This document shows positions 30,939-40,528 of a DNA stretch of 64,000 nt, piece by piece. The stretch is from JBDHUW01 sp964642385 (GTDB lineage Bacteria > Patescibacteriota > Gracilibacteria > Absconditabacterales > Absconditicoccaceae), in NCBI GenBank assembly GCA_964642385.1, contig CAZXON010000003.1:26342-90341 (forward strand), read 5' to 3'. The stretch's first letter is position 1. Every line of letters starts with the position of its first letter. The notes beneath the pieces are model-generated. The model made no database searches, was not told where the DNA came from, and worked only from the letters and a program-made list of their open reading frames with translations. The position numbers and the translations under genes were made by a program.

Positions 30939-31487
30939 TTATGTTTTTTGAGCGTTTCCGGTTATCTTTATTATTGAATCTCTAATTTGACTAGCTCTTT
31001 CATAGTCTTCTTTTTCGAGTGCTTTTTTTAGTGCACGTTCAAGATCTTCTTTTTTCGGGAATTTTTCTTTTTTTGTGGGTTTCCTTTCNNNNNNNNNNNN
31101 NNNNNNNNNNNNNNNNNNNNNNNNNNNNNNNNNNNNNNNNNNNNNNNNNNNNNNNNNNNNNNNNNNNNNNNNNNNNNNNNNNNNNNNNGGCATCATTTTG
31201 AAAAGATATGAGATGTCTTTCAAATCAATATCAATCCCATTATCTTGATCCAGATAAACAGGGATGAAATAGCCTTCTAAATTAATATTAGTTTTACCAG
31301 TTTCAATATTTTCAACGACACATAAACATTTTTTCTAGATTTTTAATTTATAAGTGTCGGAAATAAATATGCTTTCTGGACTAATAAAAACAAGAGCAGG
31401 TCCTTCAATTGTATCTAAGGTGGGGAGTGTTAATAAGGTCCCCCTTACAGATAAAATTCTTTTTGGTTTTGTTTGTTTGTTTTTCAT
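30939..31487 (-). pseudogene. interrupted paralogue of the UVR-motif protein, with scaffold gap
   Basis: The frame starts MKNKQTKPKRILSVRGTLL and aligns with the N-terminus of its downstream neighbour (ILPTLAD versus LTLPTLD, PVFIDEEG versus PVYLDQDN). After 50 codons an in-frame TAG (31335-31337) interrupts it; the same frame continues with homology until the 100-N gap (31089-31188). Beyond the gap the C-terminal UVR motif (LERALKKALEKEDYERASQIRDSI) is intact. Either a nonsense mutation or a sequencing error near a contig end explains this. The gap length is unknown, because no flanking duplicate is seen here. Confidence 0.6.
31089..31188. other. 100-N scaffold gap of unknown true length
   Basis: Unlike the other two gaps, the flanks share no sequence. 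Some of the UVR-motif paralogue is probably missing here. Confidence 0.9.
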
Positions 31488-31583
31488 AGCTTTATTTGGA
31501 TTAAATTGTTAATGATCACATTTTTGTTGTGATGTGAGTATAGAAACACAAAATAGAAAGTCAATATATTTATAGATATTTCC

Positions 31584-31614
31584 TTGAAAAGAAAATCTTA
31601 TACAGTATACTGTA
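31584..31614 (+). promoter_or_regulatory. promoter with a palindrome over the -10 box
   Basis: TTGAAA (31584-31589), 16 bases, TATACT (31606-31611). The -10 is embedded in the perfect palindrome TACAGTATACTGTA (31601-31614), a plausible repressor site. It drives the gene at 31656; the divergent UVR genes lie on the other side. Confidence 0.6.
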
Positions 31615-31655
31615 AAAAAACAAATCTACTATAAACAACTAAAAATACAAATATT

Positions 31656-32144
31656 ATGAGTAAACAAAAACAAAAAAAAGGTCATATCATCAGTGATTTA
31701 GACCGCATAGTAAGACGAAAAGAAAACCAACTTATTGAACAAATCAAATCACAAATACAAAAAGATGCAGAAAATGTCGAAATTGATATAAGTTCAATTT
31801 GGGAAATCGTTCCTGAGGTCGAGGACTTTCCACAGGCACTGAAAGGATTATCAAAACAGCTTGAAAAACTATTTCCCTATCTTGAATACGATATTAGTAT
31901 AGAGTGGGAAAAAGACACAAAGCCTGTGAAGATAATTATAAAAGATGCTGAAAAGTATATCGCTTTTGCAGCTAAAAAACCAACTGCTCGCGTGAGAAGG
32001 ATGCAAAAAAAACAGCATTTAAAAGACCACATCGCAGAAAAGAAAAGGAATCGCAAGAAAACAGATCTTGAAACAGAACCCCATTACTGAACAATGTTTT
32101 TAAAAGACCGCGGGTTTTCTGTGCGGTCTTTTTTTAGATTATAG
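31656..32144 (+). CDS. small basic protein of unknown function
   Basis: The frame to the TGA at 32088 encodes 144 residues, strongly charged (MSKQKQKKGHIISDLDRIV..., ending KKNRKKTDLETEPHY). Under code 25 this TGA is Gly and the frame continues to TAG at 32142, adding 17 residues encoded across an intrinsic terminator. Only two Gly occur before that point, none TGA. A good promoter and operator-like palindrome precede it. No family recognised. Whether the product ends at TGA or after the terminator is uncertain, and that bears on the origin of the gene. Confidence 0.6.
32104..32135 (+). terminator. rho-independent terminator
   Basis: AAGACCGC and GCGGTCTT arms with an 11-base loop and seven T. 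It lies before the first TAA/TAG stop of the overlapping reading frame. Confidence 0.85.
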
Positions 32145-32190
32145 TAAAATCAACACATAATGGTGCCTATAATCTATCTATGCTCTTCAC

Positions 32191-32240
32191 TTCGTCTCTT
32201 TTCTTTCTGCAAGCAGATAAAAGCAACTCGTTCAGAGGCA
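32191..32240 (+). repeat. dispersed intergenic repeat D, copy 1 (upstream of leuS)
   Basis: A block of about 45 bases with a CTTTTCTTTCTGC core, AGCAGATAAAAGC and a CTCGTTCAGAG end. Related copies lie at 54063-54109, 61929-61972 and 63951-63991, with weaker ones near 44515 and 55806. All are in intergenic DNA next to AATTAATAATTAA-type simple sequence. Confidence 0.55.
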
Positions 32241-32368
32241 TTTTTTATAGTATTTCATTTGCAACTCAGATCAAATTGGGTATATATAAGCTGCATCAAA
32301 TGTTTTCTTGTAGACGGAAATTCCTCTCATAAAAACCCTTCTTAGTTCATTTTATAAAAAATAATAGT

Positions 32369-35300
32369 ATGACAAACGAAAAAGATATCTACAAAGCAGA
32401 TCTCACCAATGCGAGCAAGGAAAATATTTTTTACTCGCTAGCAATGTTTCCATATCCTTCAGGAGCGGGATTGCACGTCGGGCATGGGATGAATTTTACT
32501 GCAAATGATATTGTGGCACGTTTCAAACGTATGCAATGATACACTGTGATTAACCCAATGGGGTGGGACTCTTTTGGTCTACCAACAGAAAACTACGCTA
32601 TGAAACTTGGGAAACCAGCAGGCGAGGTAACCACAGAAAATATTGCAAACTACAAAAAGCAATGTGAATTGATGGACCGATCATATGACTGGGATCGTGA
32701 GGTGACAACATCGTCTCCCGAATATTATAAACGAACTCAATGGATTTTTGTCCAGTTATACAAAGCGTGACTTGTCTATAAAAAAGACGCATATGTAAAT
32801 CGATGTCCTAGTTGTCAAACTGTGCTTGCAAACGATCAAGTCGTAGAAGGTAAGTGCGAGCGTTGTAGTACAGAGGCGCTCCAAAAAAAACATCCACAGT
32901 GGTTCATCAAAATTACCGATTATGCAGAAAAACTGATAGATGGATTGGATAGTATTGACTGGCCAGAGGAGACTAAAATTCAGCAAAAATATTGGATNNN
33001 NNNNNNNNNNNNNNNNNNNNNNNNNNNNNNNNNNNNNNNNNNNNNNNNNNNNNNNNNNNNNNNNNNNNNNNNNNNNNNNNNNNNNNNNNNNNNNNNNGAT
33101 TGGATAGTATTGACTGGCCAGAGGAGACTAAAATTCAGCAAAAATATTGGATCGGAAAATCAGTTGGAGCAGAGATTGATTTCCAGGTTGAGCAAACATT
33201 GTTAAATAAGGTTGATCCTTCATCTGAGACAATTTTTATTATGCATGGAATGAAGAGGAAAACAGCAGCAAAAATAGACTGATGGCAATGACGATTGAAA
33301 GATGTATTTGAAAAGAAAGGATATAATGTTGTCGCTCCATTCCTAGAAAATAGCGCCACTGCATTTGCAAACGATCGATTACAAGCTGTTAATTCTTATA
33401 AAGACAATATTTGAGAGAATACTACTTTAGTTTGACATAGTACTTGAGCAGCAACATTAATTAGGTGGCTATGAGAAAACCCATCTATTATTGTAAAAAA
33501 AATAATTTTAGTTGCGCCTGGAAAAATACCAGCGTCTGAGGGAGAAAAAACAATTTCGTCACAAACAAGAGAACCACTCTCTAATGAGGATTATTCTTGA
33601 ATGAAAGATCTATATGATTTTGAAATTGATAAAACTATTCATAATCGTGTAAGAGAGTGAATATATGTTCTTACATCTAATGATGAACAAAGACTTTTAG
33701 AGTCAGCTCAGGCATATGTAGAAGCATTATGAGCAAAATCTCTTGTTTTTGAGGGAAGAGAGCATTTTCAATCTTCATTATGAGAAATAAATCAAACATT
33801 TGAAGAATTAATACCATTAATAAACTGAAATAATACAGAAAAAATAACCGTCTTTACAACTCGTCCCGACACGCTTTTTGGAGTGACGGCAATTGTGTTA
33901 GCCCCTGAAAATGCATCTATCGATGCATATATTCCTGCGGAATATAAAAAGGAGTTAGACGAATATCGTTTTGCAACCGGTAAAAAAACTGCTATTGAAA
34001 GACAACAAGACGTTGAAACCAAATCTGGCGTGTTTTCATGAGTCTATGCAGTGCATCCGCTAACTAGTGAAAAAGTACCAGTTTGGTTTGCTGATTATGT
34101 GCTTCCAGACTACGCTACTGGTGCGGTGATGTTCGTGCCTGCACATGACGAAAGAGATTTTGCTTTTGCAAAGAAACACGACTTACCTATCAAACAAGTT
34201 ATTTTAGGAAAAGAAATAGATAAAGAAAAACTAGAAAAATTATTTGCACTTCATCAAGAATTACAGAACAATGCAGAAAAATTATGAGTTGATGTGTATT
34301 GTGCATGATGATTATCTATCCCACTTAGAACGTGAGTCGTCTATAGGAATCATGGCGATTTAGATTATGTTCTAAAAACAGGAAGTGCGGAAGTGTTGTT
34401 GCAAAAGTTTTTAGATGAAAAAAGAATTACTGAAACAAAACAAAAAGAGCATGGAATAGTAGAGTATACTATTGATGGGATAGAAGTTGAATTCTTACCT
34501 ACCGATAATGATAGTATGTGGATTCCACTCAAAGATGAATCATATGATCAGCACATATTTCAATTACGAAACAATATTGGTAAAACATACACATCGGAAT
34601 TTATAAACACAATTAAAAAAGTTAGAAATGCATCAAAAGATCAACTTGATTTACAGTACCTTAACCAGTGAGCATTTACAGAGGCGTGAATCATTATCAA
34701 CTCTTGAAAATTTGATTGATTAGATAGTACAGATGCCAAAAAGGCAATTATTACAGAACTAGAAACCCAGTGAGTCGGTCGCGCAAAAATTACATATAAA
34801 TTGCGTGATTGGTCGGTATCTCGTCAAAGATATTGGGGTAGTCCAATACCTGTTTATTATACTTTTGCAGATCCGCAGTACGATGCTCACAATCCAGATC
34901 CAGATAAATCAAAGTGGATTCCTCACCTGATACCAGAAGATGAACTCCCAGTCATCTTGCCATTAGATTTAGGAAATTATAAACCCGCTGGAAAATCTCC
35001 GTTAGCAGATCATCCAACATTCCCATATTACAAAGCCAAAGATGGTAATATCTATCTTCGTGAATGTGATACCCTAGATACATTTATGTGTTCGTCGTTT
35101 TACTTTTTGCGCTTCGTTGATCCGCAGAATGAAAATGAACTAATTAGCAAGGAACTTGCTGCGAAAACGTTGCCGGTAGATTTCTATATCGGTGGAAAGG
35201 AGCATACCTATGGTCATCTTTTGTATAGTAGGTTTATCAATAGATTTTTGTTTGATCAATGATATATTCCAAATCCAGAACCATTTCAAAAATTATTTCA

Positions 35301-36009
35301 TCAGGGGATGGTGCTTGGCCCAGACGGTCGCAAGATGTCAAAACGTTGGGGAAATGTCATAACCCCAGGAGATCTTGTTGAAAAATATGGACAAGAAAGA
35401 GGATCCGATGTGTTGAGAACATATACGATGTTTATGTGACCATTGGAGTTAGAAAAAGCATGGAATGACGGAGCAGTTGATGGTGTCAAAAGATTTTTGG
35501 ATAGAGTAGAGCGTATGCAAGATTTTTTGAGTGACGCAGAAGATCCAAAAACTACAATACAACTTCACAAAACGATAAAAGGAGTTACCGATGATATAGA
35601 GAAACTGAAGTTCAATACTGCGGTTTCAAAGCTTATGATATTTGTAAATCATGTATATGATACGAAGCAAATTACCAAGTGACAATTTTTGCTCTTTTTG
35701 CAGTTGGTAGCTCCGTTTGCGACTAAGCTCACACAAGAGTTACGAGAGAAGTTGTGAGAGTCGAATAACATCCATCTATCAAAACGGCCAAGCTACGATG
35801 AGACATTGCTTGCTGATGATATGTTTTCGTTGCCAGTACAAATCAATGGAAAGATGAGGTGAAACGTAGAGGTGCCAGTTGGTATATCACAAGATGAAGT
35901 GGTCAATCTAATCACAACACATGAGAAATTTATACATCATTTCGAAAGCGCGACAATCAAAAAAATAATCTACGTACAGAATAAAATAGTAAACATAATT
36001 GTTAATTAA
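32369..36009 (+). CDS. leuS: leucyl-tRNA synthetase with an embedded RBBP9/YdeN-type serine hydrolase
   Basis: Charges tRNA-Leu. Class I motifs are intact: HVGHG (HIGH), KMSKRWGN (KMSKS), a zinc-knuckle CPSC...CERC, and editing-domain TTRPDTLFG and AHDERDFAF. Between GAEIDFQVE and EKITVFTTRPDTLFG, where the editing domain normally continues directly, lie about 215 extra residues forming an alpha/beta hydrolase: IFIMHGMKR, GYNVVAPFLENS, LVGHSTGAATL (Ser 306), LTSNDEQ (Asp 387) and GREHF (His 414). Both Gly of GHSTG are TGA. The insertion is in one contiguous stretch (33098 onward). Corrected for a false gap, the product is 1161 residues, against about 800-950 usually. Confidence 0.93.
32998..33097. 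other. 100-N scaffold gap flanked by an identical 55-base duplicate
   Basis: Bases 32943-32997 equal bases 33098-33152. Removing the N run and one copy restores the leuS frame. The false gap lies about 90 bases before the hydrolase insertion but does not touch its boundary. Confidence 0.95.
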
Positions 36010-36036
36010 TAATTGTTAATGTTTAATGATTAATTA

Positions 36037-36150
36037 TATGCGCGAAGCTGGTGATATGAGGAGAGCCGTTTTTACACCGAGATGTCCGATGGAACAGGCA
36101 ATACACACATTAGCATATATATACACCGAATACGCCAGCGATCGATTGTA
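36037..36150. repeat. dispersed intergenic repeat E, copy 2
   Basis: Matches 24536-24656 at both ends (GCGAAGCTGGTGATATGAGG and GAATACGCCAGCGA) with a divergent centre. It lies between leuS and the TsaC-like gene, in TTAATGATTAA-type spacer. Confidence 0.55.
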
Positions 36151-36216
36151 CTGATTCATTATTAATTCTTAATTGAAGAGTAGAAAACAATGTTTTATAA
36201 TTCTACACAATAGCTT

Positions 36217-36843
36217 ATGTTTTTCGTTCTAGAACAAACAGAAAAAGATTTAGTTGTGAGTTTGGTGGAATCGCTTCGCACATGAGCATGTATACTTTTC
36301 CCTTGTTGAGCACCACGAAATTGGGCTTTAGCTATTGATGCAACCAGCGATAATGCAGTTGAAAAAATCAAATCTATTAAGAAAAATTTTTTGCCCGGTA
36401 GTTGATTTGTTTTTGTGCAAGATGAAATAATGCATGAAAAGTTCATTTGTCGCATTCCTGAAGCAGTTAAAACATATTTTCGCAACCAAGAAGACAATCA
36501 AAACGCAGTTTTGTATTCCAAAATTGGGAGTATTTCAAAAAAACTAGTGAATGGTGATGGAGAAGTGTTGACATATTTGATGCCTTCTAAGGATAGTATC
36601 TGAATACAACTCTCACGTCATGTTTTGCGTTTATTTGGTAAACCGATATATGCCTGTCCAGCAATAATTGATGATGAATCAGAGCTATTTCCAACATCCA
36701 AAGAAACCATACATAGTCAAATACTACAAAAGTCAGATCATGTAACAAATCTTAAGTTTGAGTCTGGGGATATGCGGGCATTTACTACTATTTTGAGATA
36801 TAATACAGATGGTACCATAAAAGTAGTGAAGAAAGTTTATTAA
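36217..36843 (+). CDS. divergent TsaC/Sua5/YrdC-like protein
   Basis: Product of 208 residues. The opening MFFVLEQTEKDLVVSLVESLRTGACILFPCGAP, the stretch WALAIDATSDNAVEKIKSIKK and the C-terminal TTILRYNTDGTIKVVKKV follow the Sua5/YrdC pattern (L..G.i...PT.T.yGL, AV..I..iK.R, ST.v.....g...R.G). The family makes threonylcarbamoyl-AMP for t6A in tRNA. Here the usual PTDTVYGL is CGAPRNWAL and the KxR motif is weak, so it may be diverged or a paralogue. TsaD is encoded at 54656. ATG at 36217 opens the frame. Confidence 0.55.
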
Positions 36844-36918
36844 ATCAGAATCGTCCAAAAAATACAAATAGATTTGTTTACTAAACACAAAACAGAAAAA
36901 TCAAGGAGGAAAGATAAT

Positions 36919-36972
36919 ATGTATTTCAGCAAAACAATGATCCGTATAAGGCGCAAAAAACAACAGGATTAA
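36919..36972 (+). CDS. possible 17-residue peptide with a strong ribosome-binding site
   Basis: ATG at 36919 follows AAGGAGGAAAGATAAT, one of the few strong Shine-Dalgarno sequences in the window, and encodes a basic peptide MYFSKTMIRIRRKKQQD ending in TAA. It could be a leader peptide or the remnant of a longer gene: another frame further on has a hydrophobic stretch (PNLLLLILVIMSLLLIF) but no start. The rest of 36973-37325 shows nothing I can support. Confidence 0.3.
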   Translation: MYFSKTMIRIRRKKQQD

Positions 36973-37325
36973 AACACATATAGGATACTACGCTTTTGCT
37001 ACGCGTAGAAAAACATACAGAAGCGTAAAACCTAATTTATTGTTGTTGATTTTGGTGATTATGAGTCTTTTATTGATATTTCAAAGAGAATGAACTCAAC
37101 AGACTCTATGAGTTTTCATATAAATTTTAATACAGAAAATGATTAAGATGCGGTTGAAAACCTAAAATGATAAACAGATTCCTCTGAAAATAAATATCCA
37201 AAAAATTCTATTAGACCAACATGTTGAATGCAAATAAAAATAATTTTTTAAAACCTAAAAAAAATACCGTCCAATGCAGAACAGTATTTGTATGTTTAGA
37301 TTGTTTTTTCAATTTCTTAAAGCTA

Positions 37326-37667
37326 TTAAAATGGCAAATCCTCATTGTCATCGTGCGCTGGTTGTTTCCCATTTCAGCTAGATGCTTGTCAATTTCATTT
37401 TCCTACTATCTCAATTTTCCAGCCGTTCATTGAGTTGTATCGGCGCCCGTTGTACTCTTTCGCTCTAGGGTTGAAAAACACTTTTACAGTGTCACCGGTT
37501 CTAACATCGCTAATTAAACCGCATTTTTCACCAAAAAATTCTATCATGATGCTATCTTTGTATTGTTTATCGTTGTTTTCTTCCATGATAAGTGATTGTT
37601 TACTCAATCCTTGTGAACCGATAGATTCAATTGCTGTTTTGTTCAATACTTTGCCAATAAATTCCAT
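37326..37667 (-). CDS. DUF3127 protein with an SSB-like acidic C-terminal tail
   Basis: Product of 113 residues. MEFIGKVLNK... VRTGDTVKVFFNPRAKEYNGRRYNSM and WKIEIVGK match DUF3127, an OB-fold-like family. Reading through TGA adds a Gly/Ser/Asn linker and DDNEDLPF, the same kind of acidic tip that SSB uses to recruit repair and replication proteins. Stopping at the first TGA would lose this tail. It is isolated and followed by spacer. A single-stranded-DNA-binding accessory role is inferred. Confidence 0.8.
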
Positions 37668-38000
37668 GTTTACAATATGTGATGGGATAAAAATTGCAAT
37701 AGAATAGCGCGTAGAACTTGTATCTTGTAGATTTTTCTTGCGAATTTTTTATTTTACGTTTTCATCTGTTCTCATTTCTCTATCCGTTCTACTATACTAA
37801 AACAAAATGTAGGTGCAACCCAATTTCTTTCAAATGTGTTTATAGCAAAAACCTAGTATCAAAGACACATCAATAAGCATTTAAACGCCTGTGTATGAGC
37901 TGACATAAATTAAACCTAATATATTTTTTTGAAGACTCCTTCATACATATAAGCAATTTTATAATAGCGTTGTTTTGTTTTTTTATCTACATTACCATTA

Positions 38001-38028
38001 AAAAAACTCCCTTTTGGATAAAAGAGAG
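38001..38028 (-). terminator. terminator after the first tandem pilin
   Basis: On the minus strand CTCTCTTTT-ATCC-AAAAGGGAG followed by six T. Confidence 0.75.
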
Positions 38029-38056
38029 CTTCTGTATTTGTATCTGAGTGAGAATA

Positions 38057-38581
38057 TTATTGTGCGTAGTAGTATCTAAGTCAAGCGTCTCAATCCTTTA
38101 GGGTATTATTTGCAGCTGTATTTAGCACACTTTGGAGTCCGCTCATATTAGTTACACTACCAAATGAAACACCGCTTCCATTAGAACTACCTTTAATTTC
38201 AGTTCTCGCAGCTAACAATAAAATATCGCCACCATTTCCTGTATTAGTTCGCGCAGCATAGTTACCATTAGAAGTTGAAAAATCTCATGCTAGATTCCAC
38301 GATGTCCCTTTAGGATCAGTTGGAAGGGATGCTAAATAACTTGGTACGAGTGCAGCTGAATTAGGGATAGGAGCGCTTATACCACTAGCATAAGTCCCGG
38401 CATCTTGTCTAAGGACACCCATACCTTGTCCGATTTGAGATAATCCAGTTTTTCTTTGAACATCTCTTGCTCTTCCTTGTACACCTTGGAGTCTAGGAAT
38501 AAGAGCGGCAGCTAAAATACCGATGATTACAACAACAATCAACATTTCAATAAGCGTAAATGATTTTTTTGTAAGCGACAT
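38057..38581 (-). CDS. type IV pilin-like protein (174 aa, distal copy)
   Basis: Prepilin N-terminus MSLTKKSFTLIEMLIVV followed by IIGILAAALIPRLQGVQGRARDVQRK; Ser precedes the cleaved Phe. The globular part has SALVPSYLASLPTDP, LLAARTEIKGSSNGSG and ends GLRYYYAQ. TGA encodes several Gly. It shares most residues with the gene at 39696-40220 and has the same length, so the two arose by tandem duplication. The product is probably a major or minor pilus subunit, processed by a prepilin peptidase not in this window. Confidence 0.9.
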
Positions 38582-38831
38582 GAGGAAAAATTAATAGATA
38601 AATTATCTCTTATATACTATTTATCGAGTTATTTGCAAGAGTATATTCATTTATTGATTTGCCTTTTTTGCATTTGTATTTTAAATATATGTTTTATGCT
38701 TGTCTGCACGCATTCTCACCGTAATTTATTTTCTGAATGCTGGAGTAGTTCGTTTTCTATTCCAATTTATATTGCAACCATGTAACGAAATAATTTTGAT
38801 GCAGATCATATATTTCTATTATTCCAGAAAT

Positions 38832-38859
38832 AAAAAACCCTCTTTATCGTCAAAGAGGG
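38832..38859 (-). terminator. terminator after the second tandem pilin
   Basis: On the minus strand CCCTCTTT-GACGAT-AAAGAGGG followed by six T. Confidence 0.8.
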
Positions 38860-38886
38860 GTTGGGTGTTTTAGATTATACGAAAAT

Positions 38887-39405
38887 CTATTGTACGTAAT
38901 AAAATCTTAGAGAAGGATCTCCATCTGGTATGCTCGAAGCAGGAGCGACAACTTTGGCTTGGACCTGGCTCATTGTTGTGGTTCCAGCAAATCAAGTCTT
39001 TGTCGCATTTGAACTTCCTCTAATTTCTGTGATTGCGGCGAGGACAAGGATACCTCCATCTGGCGTACTCCAAGCACCATATTGACCGGAATTTGTAACA
39101 TATCAAAATTCAGTCGCATCAATCGATTTTTTGGATTTATCTTTTGGCAGTGCACTCAAGTACTCTGGAACAAGTTTGCTTTCAATAATCATACCGCTTA
39201 GGATAGCCCCACTATATATGCTCGCGTCCTGTCTGTACAATCACATAGCTTGTCCGATTTGAGCTAGATTAGCCTTTTTTTCTACATCTCTGGCTCTTCC
39301 TTGCACACTTTGAAGTCTAGGAATAAGAGCAGCAGCTAAAATACCGATGATCACAACGACAATTAACATTTCAATAAGTGTAAATGATTTTTTTTAAAAA
39401 GCCAT
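38887..39405 (-). pseudogene. type IV pilin-like gene with nonsense codon 4
   Basis: The frame reads MAF, TAA, then KKSFTLIEMLIVV and a complete pilin (RLQSVQGRARDVEKK, LVPEYLSALPKDK, ITEIRGSSNATK, ending LRFYYVQ). A single A-to-T change would explain TAA in place of AAA at the T/A homopolymer junction. The remaining 169 codons have no other stop, so the lesion is recent, a sequencing error, or bypassed by an unusual start. ATG at 39405 is the only ATG giving the complete leader. Confidence 0.7.
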
Positions 39406-39640
39406 GGACTAGTAATAAAAAATAATAGACTCTAATATTTACTATTTTAGGCACCCAATTGCAATAGATTTGTTGGTTTCTAATTTATGTATTTTTTCAA
39501 TTATTTTTTACCATCAGATAACCTGCGCACACATAAGATAAATTACTATGTTTCATGGAATTGGTTTGTCTGCTACCACAAGAATAGATTGGTATCAGCT
39601 AGGAAACACTCATCTGCTACACCAACTCAAATTGTGTATT

Positions 39641-39668
39641 AAAAAACTCCCTTTCGATTGAAAGAGAG
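39641..39668 (-). terminator. terminator after the third tandem pilin
   Basis: On the minus strand CTCTCTTTC-AATC-GAAAGGGAG followed by six T; nearly the same sequence as the one at 38001-38028. Confidence 0.75.
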
Positions 39669-39695
39669 CTTCTATGTATATCTAAGATAGAAATA

Positions 39696-40220
39696 TTATT
39701 GTGCGTAGTAGTATCTGAGACCAGTAGTTCCATCATTACCTGTAGCACCACCAGCCTTTATTAGACTAGACGCGGCACTCATGGTTAAAAGATGTCATCC
39801 AGTAATCGCTACTGCATCTCCATTAGAACTTCCTTTAATTTCTGTAAAGGCACCAAGTATTAGTATGTTTGTAGTATCAGATCATGTTGCCCCATATTGT
39901 CCAGCACTCACCGCTCCAAAATCAAAGTTAAGCGCTGGTCTTGTGCTATTAGGGTCAGAAGGAATAGATGCTAAATAATCTGGCACAAGAGCACTGCTAG
40001 CAGCAACACCACCAACTATAAGGCCAGAAAATGATTTGCTATCTTGTCTTGCAACTCCCATACCTTGTCCAATTTGAGATAAACCAGTTTTTCTTTGAAC
40101 ATCTCTTGCTCTTCCTTGTACACCTTGTAGTCTAGGAATAAGAGCAGCAGCTAAAATACCGATGATCACAACAACGATCAACATTTCAATAAGCGTAAAC
40201 GTTTTTTTTCTAAGTGACAT
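39696..40220 (-). CDS. type IV pilin-like protein (174 aa, proximal copy)
   Basis: Prepilin N-terminus MSLRKKTFTLIEMLIVV, then the same helix as the distal copy (RLQGVQGRARDVQRKTGL). The globular half differs more (SFSGLIVGGVAASSALVPDYL, LNFDFGAVSAGQYGATG) but ends identically (GLRYYYAQ). The start is ATG at 40220; the frame runs 33 bases further upstream, but family alignment favours this ATG. Thr precedes the cleaved Phe. It is first in a three-gene array, each member with its own terminator, suggesting independent transcription. Confidence 0.9.
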
Positions 40221-40528
40221 GTGGAAACATGTAAAAAAATAAAATGCTTCCATTATATAATGTAATCGTTCGTTTATGCAAGAGGATATTTAGATTTTCT
40301 TATAGTGTCCGATAGCAAAAAAAACCAAAAAATAGTAAACATATTGACATTAACATCCCATGTTCTTCTTTTTATTTAAAAAAAATATTTGAAAGATAAT
40401 CTTTTGTTTGTGTGCATGAACCCAAAAATGAGCTTCAAAAGCCCACTTTGTAATTTCAATAATAATACATAGCCCGAAGAGCTACCAAAAAATATTGAGA
40501 TTGATGTCATTAGTTTCCAGTGAAAAAA

